Source: Snodgrassella sp. (GTDB lineage: Bacteria; Pseudomonadota; Gammaproteobacteria; Burkholderiales; Neisseriaceae). From it: a stretch of DNA of 32,474 bases. The stretch covers positions 1 through 32,474 of the forward strand of contig JAGGIK010000019.1 of NCBI GenBank assembly GCA_024103515.1, given 5' to 3'. This document shows positions 27,289 through 32,474 of this stretch, piece by piece; position 1 is the stretch's first letter; the number at the start of each line of letters is the position of its first letter. The notes under the pieces were generated by a model, which was not told where the DNA came from, did not search any database, and saw only the letters and a program-made list of their open reading frames with translations. Made by a program: the position numbers and the translations under genes.

Positions 27289-28179
27289 ATGAAAAATCAA
27301 AGTTTAGAAAATCCAAGAACCAAATATCATCACAAAGATTTCCCCAAGCAGCACCAACCTGCTCCTGGATTACAATGCAAAATGGATCCAGTTCCGGACT
27401 GTGGCGAAAAAAGTTATCAAGGACATGATCGTCTGCATGGTCGAAAAATTCTGATTACTGGAGCTGACTCTGGTATTGGTCGGGCAGCAGCTATAGCCTA
27501 TGCTCGTGAAGGAGCGGATGTCGCACTGACTTATTTACCAGAAGAGGAAGAAGATGCTAAACAGGTGGCAGAACAGGTAAAACAGGCCGGCCGCAAAGCA
27601 GTCTGTATTCCCGGCGATTTAAGTAGTGAACATTTTTGCAAACAACTGGTTGAGAGAGCACACAAAGAACTTGGTGGTCTTGATGGTTTGACTTTAGTGG
27701 CTGGTAAACAAACGGCAGTAGAACGTTTCTGCGATATTTCTACCGAGCAATTAAGAAAAACATTTGAAATTAATGTATTCTCATTGTTTTGGGTAATTCA
27801 AGCAGCAATGCCTCATTTACCAGAAGGCGCAACAATTGTTACCACCAGTTCTGTTCAAGCCTATGAACCCAGTCCCAACCTGATAGATTATGCTTCTACC
27901 AAAGCAGCAATTGTTGCTTTCACTCAGGCATTGGCCAAACAATTGGCCGCCAAAGGTATCCGTGTTAACTCAGTTGCGCCAGGACCAATCTGGACTGCAT
28001 TGGAAATTACCGGGGGTCAGCCTTCAGAAGCCATTCCGAAATTTGGTCAAAGTGAATCTGTCTTAGGTCGTGCTGGTCAGCCGGCTGAATTGGCTTCAAC
28101 CTATGTTTTCTTAATGTCCGAAGAATCCAGTTATGTGACCGCACAGGTATATGGTATAACTGGTGGTATTGTGCTGTAA
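27289..28179 (+). CDS. yghA: SDR-family oxidoreductase, YghA/YdaD-like
   Basis: A short-chain dehydrogenase/reductase of 297 aa, close to E. coli YghA (about 294). The N-terminal ~55 residues ([31 protein letters not shown]) are the typical extension of this subgroup. The cofactor motif [10 protein letters not shown] follows. The catalytic Ser lies in [12 protein letters not shown] and Tyr/Lys in YASTK, with [18 protein letters not shown] after it. AAGGAG sits 6 bp before ATG 27289, which fixes the start; upstream TTG/ATG codons are poorer. These proteins are general-stress-linked reductases acting on aldehydes or ketones with NADP(H); the substrate here is unknown. A terminator follows the gene. 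Confidence 0.93.
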   Translation: MKNQSLENPRTKYHHKDFPKQHQPAPGLQCKMDPVPDCGEKSYQGHDRLHGRKILITGADSGIGRAAAIAYAREGADVALTYLPEEEEDAKQVAEQVKQAGRKAVCIPGDLSSEHFCKQLVERAHKELGGLDGLTLVAGKQTAVERFCDISTEQLRKTFEINVFSLFWVIQAAMPHLPEGATIVTTSSVQAYEPSPNLIDYASTKAAIVAFTQALAKQLAAKGIRVNSVAPGPIWTALEITGGQPSEAIPKFGQSESVLGRAGQPAELASTYVFLMSEESSYVTAQVYGITGGIVL

Positions 28180-28262
28180 GGTATAATATCAATATATGTC
28201 AATCCACTTAAATTACTAATGAACTGACTGCTCCTGTAACTAGTAATGTAGCAAGATTGATG

Positions 28263-28297
28263 AACTGAATTCTATCCATGACAGAATTCAGTTTTTT
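28263..28297 (+). terminator. Rho-independent terminator of the SDR gene
   Basis: AACTGAATTCT (28263-28273) pairs perfectly with AGAATTCAGTT (28283-28293) around a 9-nt loop, and the T-tract runs from 28292 to 28297. It lies about 85 bp after the stop codon. Confidence 0.88.
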
Positions 28298-28711
28298 GAT
28301 GCGCGTTTCTACCCTATCAAACCGATTAGAAAGGTGCTAAAAATGAAATCGTGTAAAGCGTCGTGAGCAAAAAATAGAAATACAATGAATATTAGTCGTA
28401 AGAAAAAATAATAAAAAATTATCAATAGCATTCCAAAGCAATGATATTTCCAAGAGTAGATAATGAGAATAAAAAAATGATTAAATAAACACAAATAATA
28501 AAAGTTAATAAAGGAAAAAATAAATAAACTAATGATAAGATTAATTTTAGGTAAGTTTCTGATGATAAATATTAATAATCATTCCTATTATAATAATTTG
28601 ATTTTGCTTGGCTTTATGTTTTATGGTAACGAAAAGGGCTAAATCAAGATGATAATTGTTTTTATTCTAATTTAAATTATTGAATTTGAAGATAATTTAT
28701 ATGGTAGGATG

Positions 28712-28740
28712 TAGTTACCATTTCAAAAAAATGGTAACTA
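28712..28740. repeat. 12-bp perfect inverted repeat
   Basis: TAGTTACCATTT and AAATGGTAACTA are separated by 5 bp. There is no T-tract on either side beyond the loop. It could be a protein-binding palindrome, an attenuator hairpin or a remnant of an element end. Confidence 0.5.
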
Positions 28741-28980
28741 AAGAGAAAGCAGATTATTAAGGTAGCACGATCGAGTAAGGACTCAACACCGATGTTGCCA
28801 AAATTATTTGAGTTAAATATTCGGGTAATTAATATTCTGACTTTGGTCAGCAATGAAGTAATCGAAATAGCTAGATCAGCTATGTAATCAAATAAGAAAT
28901 GATTCAACTTTATATTTATCGAACAATATCACTAGCATCCGAATAAAGGCAAGCTAACGACTGCATAACATTTCAAGAAT

Positions 28981-29010
28981 TTGAATTATTGTAAATACAG
29001 ACTGTATAAA
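28981..29010 (+). promoter_or_regulatory. Probable bfrA promoter
   Basis: TTGAAT (28981-28986), an 18-bp spacer and TATAAA (29005-29010) lie about 38 bp before the bfrA start. A 7-bp inverted repeat, AGACTGT (28999-29005) with ACAGTCT (29021-29027), straddles the -10 and the expected start of transcription. It could be an operator. I see no good Fur box here. Confidence 0.45.
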
Positions 29011-29047
29011 TTTAGCCAAGACAGTCTAAGATAAAAGGGAAAGATCT

Positions 29048-29512
29048 ATGGAAGGCAAGAAAAATATTATCGATTGTTTGAATAAACTGCTCGCCGGAGA
29101 ACTGGCTGCGCGGGATCAATATTTTGCCCATTCGCGTATTTTTGAAGATATGGGTTACATGAAACTTTTCCAGCATATCAACCATGAAATGCAGGAAGAA
29201 ACTGAACATGCGCATCAGTTTATTCATCGCATACTGATGCTGAATGGGCAGCCGCTAGTAGTACCGGAAGCAATTAATGTTGGTACTGATGTAGTCAGCA
29301 TGTTACAAAATGATCTGGATACAGAATTAACAGTCAGAGAAAATATAAAACAAGCCATTAAACTGTGCGAGCAGGAACAGGACTATGTCACTCGTCAATT
29401 TTTGGTGACGCAGCTGCAAGATACGGAAGAAGATCATGCCCATTGGTTAGAACAGCAATTGTATCAGATTAAAGTAATGGGTTTGGAAAATTATCTGCAA
29501 AGCCAATTGTGA
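29048..29512 (+). CDS. bfrA: Bacterioferritin, ferroxidase-type subunit (BfrA-like)
   Basis: Bacterioferritin forms a 24-subunit shell that oxidises and stores iron. The 154-aa protein keeps the di-iron ferroxidase ligands: Glu18 (LAGELAARDQYF), Glu51 and His54 (EETEHA), Glu93 (DLDTEL), and Glu127 and His130 (TEEDHAHW). The heme-ligating Met52 of E. coli Bfr is Thr52 here, so this subunit should not bind heme by itself. GGGA lies 8 bp before the ATG. The next gene encodes the complementary subunit, the same arrangement as the bfrA-bfrB pair of Neisseria, where BfrA is also 154 aa. Confidence 0.94.
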   Translation: MEGKKNIIDCLNKLLAGELAARDQYFAHSRIFEDMGYMKLFQHINHEMQEETEHAHQFIHRILMLNGQPLVVPEAINVGTDVVSMLQNDLDTELTVRENIKQAIKLCEQEQDYVTRQFLVTQLQDTEEDHAHWLEQQLYQIKVMGLENYLQSQL

Positions 29513-29522
29513 GGAGATAGCT

Positions 29523-30005
29523 ATGAAAGGAGATCGCTTGGCCTTACAGGCACTAAATAAAAATCTGGGTTTATTACTGGTTTCGATTAATCAATATTTC
29601 TTACATGCTCGTATTCTTAAAAACTGGGGATTCGGTAAACTTGGCGGAATAATGTACAAACAATCCATTCGCGACATGAAAAGTGCTGATGAGTTGATTG
29701 AGCGGATTCTGCTGCTGGAGGGTTTACCCAATTTACAGGAATACGGCAAAATTCTTGTTGGTGAAAATATCGTAGAAATCTTACAATGTGATCAGCAGGC
29801 TGAGCAGGCCAAACATCTTGCTTTGACCGATGCAATAGCAGTATGTGAAGCACAGCTGGATTTCGTGTCACGCGATTTGCTGGAAAAGCATAAATTCATC
29901 AATGAGGAATATCTAGACTGGATCGGTACACAGCTTAACCTGATTAGCGAAATTGGTTTGAAAAATTTTGCACAGACTGCTCAGACTGAAAATAAAGCTG
30001 CTTGA
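29523..30005 (+). CDS. bfrB: Bacterioferritin, heme-binding subunit (BfrB-like)
   Basis: The 160-aa partner of bfrA keeps Met52, the heme ligand (SIRDMKSADELIERILLLEG), but most ferroxidase ligands are changed. Glu18 is Leu, Glu51 is Asp and His54 is Ser, and the late Glu-x-x-His pair is replaced by Asn and Tyr (FINEEYLDW). It should therefore supply heme for electron transfer out of the core, while BfrA oxidises iron. It starts 10 bp after bfrA, with AGGAG overlapping the bfrA stop region, so the two are co-translated. A short tail (QTAQTENKAA) extends beyond the usual end. No terminator is obvious afterwards. Confidence 0.93.
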   Translation: MKGDRLALQALNKNLGLLLVSINQYFLHARILKNWGFGKLGGIMYKQSIRDMKSADELIERILLLEGLPNLQEYGKILVGENIVEILQCDQQAEQAKHLALTDAIAVCEAQLDFVSRDLLEKHKFINEEYLDWIGTQLNLISEIGLKNFAQTAQTENKAA

Positions 30006-30127
30006 TTAAGAAATTAATGAGCATGATTATAAGTCTATTTATTGCCTGAGATAATTGTATACAGCGTTAAAGCAAGTTGTCAAAGCAGATTTTATGACTA
30101 ATTTTATGCTATGAGGCCCGATTAATA

Positions 30128-30781
30128 TTGGATTTTAGTCCGTTTATTGGTCGGGTTTTAGCACATATACTGTATTACCTCACCGAACAAGACCACATAC
30201 AAACCAAAAATAAAAAATGGTACCGCGTAAAAGGACAAAATTTTCTTTATACTAAGAAAAAAGTCTATAATTTTGAAGTAGAAGACTGGCACACCTACTT
30301 TGTTGGCAAACTCGCTTGGTGGGTGCATAACGCACAACCTTGCTTTACTGATACAATTAAAAAAGTTGTAAAAGACCCAGTAGGTACTTTTAGGGATATA
30401 AATGGAAGACTACATAATAGTAAAACAGGGCGTTTCATCAAAGACCCTAACAAGAAAATTAAAGCTCCAAGTTATAGGAGAAATATGGAAGAAAGAAGAA
30501 AAGCCCTTTTAAGAGATGCGAAAGACCCCAAAAGTGGATTGAGTAATAGAGCTAGAAGACAAATATTGGATTCAAAAGGGAAAAAAGTTCCAGAAGGTTA
30601 TGAAGTTTCACATGAAAAACCTCTTTATATAAGAACTACACATGCGGGTAAAAGAAAACTAGATAAGGCGAAATATATGAAAACACAAAGAAAATCGGTT
30701 CATAGAGATAGACATAAATTCTGTGGTGATCAATACCATAAATATGGACCAGCAAATAAACCCAAAAATCCTAAACCATAA
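30128..30781 (+). CDS. Orphan polymorphic-toxin module: HINT remnant plus SHH-type nuclease
   Basis: The C-terminal end of a polymorphic toxin without its delivery part. Residues ~45-70 show the end of a pretoxin HINT (intein-like) domain, VYNFEVEDWHTYFV and then WWVHNA, where release of the toxin tip would occur at the Asn. The tip (about 72-217) is lysine/arginine-rich and carries GYEVSHEKPL and KSVHRDRHKFCGDQYH, resembling HNH/Endo VII nucleases with an SHH signature (Tox-SHH). The frame is open upstream only to about 30098 and starts at TTG without a ribosome-binding site. It is probably a silent donor cassette that becomes active after recombination into a full-length toxin gene. Two candidate immunity genes follow directly. 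Confidence 0.8.
   Translation: MDFSPFIGRVLAHILYYLTEQDHIQTKNKKWYRVKGQNFLYTKKKVYNFEVEDWHTYFVGKLAWWVHNAQPCFTDTIKKVVKDPVGTFRDINGRLHNSKTGRFIKDPNKKIKAPSYRRNMEERRKALLRDAKDPKSGLSNRARRQILDSKGKKVPEGYEVSHEKPLYIRTTHAGKRKLDKAKYMKTQRKSVHRDRHKFCGDQYHKYGPANKPKNPKP
30258..30319 (+). repeat. HINT-end direct repeat, copy 1
   Basis: 62 bp that recur at 32044-32105 with a single mismatch. They encode the conserved end of the HINT domain just before the variable toxin tip. Such shared segments are the natural crossover point for swapping toxin cassettes. Confidence 0.92.
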
Positions 30782-30786
30782 AGCAT

Positions 30787-31491
30787 ATGAATATTAATTT
30801 ATTAAAGGAAAAATATTTAGAATTAATAAAAATGGAAGATACTGATGACGGTATATTCGATTTTGGTGATCTATTATTAGAATCTGATGATGAAAAGGTT
30901 TTAGAATTTCATTATGAAATAATAAAATCTACAAAAGATAAATATTTACTTACAGATTTATTAACTTTTTTCGTAAAAAGAAAAGATAAAAACAAAGTAG
31001 GTAATTTTTTAGTAAAAAAATATGATAAAGAACAAAATGTATCTCTAAAAAGTGAAATAATAAAAATTCTAGGAGAAATAAAATATTCAGGAACAGAAGA
31101 ACTCGCCGTAAAAGAAATAAAATCTCCTGAATATGAATTACGATATGCCAGTATCATTGTATTGGGCTGGATTGGTAATTCAAAAGACTTAGGGTATTTA
31201 AATGAACGTATGTTAAATGATCCGGAAGGAACATTACGTCAATGTGGAGCTGCTGCGATGAGGCAAATTTGGTTTCGTCATAAATCAACGAAATTAAAAA
31301 TAATCCAATATATCAATAGTGCGATAAGAAATGAAACAAATCCCGATGCTTTAACCGGCATGATTATCACGATTCAAGATTTATATAGAAAGAAATTAGG
31401 AATTAAAGAAAGTCATTATGGCGATCTATCGGGAGATGTTACCAAAGCAAAAGAAAAATGTATTAAAGAATTAGATAAAATATTGAGTTAA
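30787..31491 (+). CDS. HEAT-repeat protein, candidate immunity protein
   Basis: The 234-aa cytoplasmic protein is made of helical HEAT-like repeats. The central part shows paired helices with alternating hydrophobics (SEIIKILGEIKYSGTEELAV, YELRYASIIVLGWIGNSKDL, TLRQCGAAAMRQIW). There is no signal peptide. It begins 5 bp after the toxin-module stop, and a HEAT-repeat gene right after a toxin tip is a recurrent immunity arrangement. I infer that it binds and neutralises the SHH nuclease. It is very AT-rich, like the rest of the module. Confidence 0.8.
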   Translation: MNINLLKEKYLELIKMEDTDDGIFDFGDLLLESDDEKVLEFHYEIIKSTKDKYLLTDLLTFFVKRKDKNKVGNFLVKKYDKEQNVSLKSEIIKILGEIKYSGTEELAVKEIKSPEYELRYASIIVLGWIGNSKDLGYLNERMLNDPEGTLRQCGAAAMRQIWFRHKSTKLKIIQYINSAIRNETNPDALTGMIITIQDLYRKKLGIKESHYGDLSGDVTKAKEKCIKELDKILS

Positions 31492-31493
31492 AG

Positions 31494-31826
31494 ATGAAAC
31501 TATTTTTATATGACATTGAAACAGACGAAGAAATAGAACCCGAAGAATATGCATTAGATGAGGCATTAGATGAATTTTATTACCTGTCGGAAGAGGAAGA
31601 CTCTTTTTTAGGAATTATAGATGATGAAGATAGATGTATTCAGTTTCTATTTGTTTCCGACAATAAATGGTTAGCAGACATTCCCCGTGTTGCCGAAAAT
31701 TATAGCTTACAAAAATATGCAGATTATGATGAATGTGTAGATATGATCAAAAAAGTATATGAATTAAAAGAAATAGTCCAGTTTTCAGGAATGAAAAAAG
31801 TAGAATTAAGGAAAATCAATGATTAA
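31494..31826 (+). CDS. Small acidic protein, possible second immunity protein
   Basis: A strongly acidic 110-aa protein (runs such as DEEIEPEEY, SEEEDSF, IDDEDRC), with no signal peptide and no family I recognise. It starts 2 bp after the HEAT-repeat gene, so the two are coupled. Acidic immunity proteins often mimic nucleic acid to block basic nuclease tips. It may instead be the orphan immunity gene of the broken toxin relic that follows at 31873. Function is inferred from context only. Confidence 0.65.
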   Translation: MKLFLYDIETDEEIEPEEYALDEALDEFYYLSEEEDSFLGIIDDEDRCIQFLFVSDNKWLADIPRVAENYSLQKYADYDECVDMIKKVYELKEIVQFSGMKKVELRKIND

Positions 31827-31872
31827 TCTCATATTAAATATAACATTAAGAAATTTGATTTAATTGTAGTAG

Positions 31873-32067
31873 CTTAAACTTGATCGTTTAGTTATTAAAA
31901 AACCCGAGCGTAATGCGGAAGCCATTGCAAGAGGAGGAGACAAATTGAAAGGAAAGATGATTTTAGAAGTACCTAGACAAACAGAAAAAATTTCCAAAGA
32001 AGTTTTAGAGTACGCGGCTGAAAAAAGTTACAATAAGAGATATAAAAAGTCTATAATATTGAAGTAG
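31873..32067 (+). pseudogene. Toxin-tip or carrier fragment without a start
   Basis: An open frame of 64 codons reads KLDRLVIKKPERNAEAIARG, GDKLKGKMILEVPRQTEKIS and KEVLEYAAEKS. It then crosses, out of frame, into the second HINT repeat and stops. The protein-like sequence lacks a start codon in place and ends at an artificial junction near 32040, so it is a truncated cassette left by recombination. I cannot assign the family. Confidence 0.6.
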
Positions 32068-32105
32068 AAGACTGGCACACCTACTTTGTTGGCAAACTCG
32101 CTTGG
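32044..32105 (+). repeat. HINT-end direct repeat, copy 2
   Basis: Matches 30258-30319 (offset 1786 bp) in 61 of 62 positions. It begins the second orphan module. Confidence 0.92.
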
Positions 32106-32474
32106 CTGGTCCATAATGCTAAGCCTTGTGGTACTGATACAATTAAAGGAGTTATTAATTGGTCTTCTAAAAGTGTAAAAACTTTTGGACATACATTTTT
32201 GAAGCATGGACAAAATAATTTCAAAAAATTACAAGAAGTTGCAAGGCAAAAAATATATCATAAGGTATATGGAAAAATGATAAAGAAGCAGCTAAATTAA
32301 TAGAACAAAATTTTAATAAATTAAAAGTAGGAGAGAATATTATAGATTTACCTAAAGGTTTAGGGCAAGTGATTAAACCTGATGGTTCAATTGTTGAAGC
32401 TACAAAAGCTATTATTATAAAAAATCCTGATGGCCCAACTAATATTTTAACTACATCTTACCCTAAAATAATAC
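32046..32474 (+). pseudogene. Second orphan HINT-toxin module, frameshifted, runs off the window
   Basis: From 32046 the HINT end is readable (VYNIEVEDWHTYFV, WLVHNAKPC), followed by a tip (GTDTIKGVINWSSKSVKTFG, HTFLKHGQNNFKKLQEVARQ) until a stop at 32300. A second frame, open from before 32270, continues the tip (WKNDKEAAKLIEQNFNKL, GENIIDLPKGLGQVIKPDGS, ATKAIIIKNPDGP) to the end of the window. The change of frame near 32268 indicates a one- or two-base indel, so this module is inactive unless read through. The tip is not one I can name. It differs completely from the first module after the HINT end. Confidence 0.7.

Larger units (their letters stand above)
28298..29047. other. AT-rich intergenic region before bfrA
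   Basis: About 750 bp without a convincing gene. Short minus-strand frames (28309-28494 and 28677-28907) are hydrophobic or featureless, lack ribosome-binding sites and resemble chance frames in AT-rich DNA. The region contains a strong hairpin (28712-28740) and the putative bfr promoter (28981-29010). Confidence 0.45.

Noticed and set aside
28540-28600. Possible Fur box upstream of bfrA
   Set aside because: The AT-rich sequence matches too few positions of the Fur consensus compared with the perfect box at 2928-2940.
28309-28907. Two minus-strand frames of 61 and 76 codons
   Set aside because: Low-complexity hydrophobic translations in AT-rich DNA, with no ribosome-binding site or motif.

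Overview
The window looks like chromosome from a low-GC member of the Neisseriaceae (Betaproteobacteria), most likely a Snodgrassella-type gut symbiont. Supporting evidence is a BirA-CoaX fusion of the kind known from Neisseria, a two-subunit BfrA/BfrB bacterioferritin pair, a candidate Fur-controlled NrrF-like small RNA, Stealth-type capsule genes, and C-terminal polymorphic toxin modules with HINT remnants. The genus is inferred from gene content and not from a database comparison.

Layout. 1-1287: nested and truncated IS3-family pieces, then decayed DNA. 1288-4159: tldD and galE on the minus strand, with a Fur box, promoter and probable 150-nt sRNA between them on the plus strand. 4160-11176: an AT-rich plus-strand block holding a 23-repeat LPxNL leucine-rich protein and a 1404-aa membrane P-loop NTPase of YobI type. 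This is the least understood part of the window. 11380-14837: an RTX calcium-binding protein with a doubtful 5' end, then a pseudogene relic. 14838-22915: a compact minus-strand run. The housekeeping genes birA-coaX and a SPOR protein lead into a surface polysaccharide cluster of flippase, GT32, Stealth transferase, GT2 and initiating sugar transferase, joined by 4-bp overlaps or short gaps. 23146-24959: mrp/apbC and a membrane protein. 25442-30005: fadL-type outer-membrane porin, a YghA-like SDR and the bfrA-bfrB pair. 30098-32474: an orphan polymorphic-toxin array with an SHH-type nuclease module, two candidate immunity genes and a second, frameshifted HINT-toxin module that runs off the window.

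How it fits together. Iron handling appears twice: the Fur-controlled sRNA and the split-function bacterioferritin. Cell-surface and competition functions dominate the rest: the polysaccharide export/assembly genes, RTX protein, toxin/immunity cassettes and possibly the LRR/NTPase island. The strongest candidates for something undescribed are the sRNA near 2.9-3.1 kb and the LRR plus YobI-like NTPase pair at 4.8-11.1 kb.
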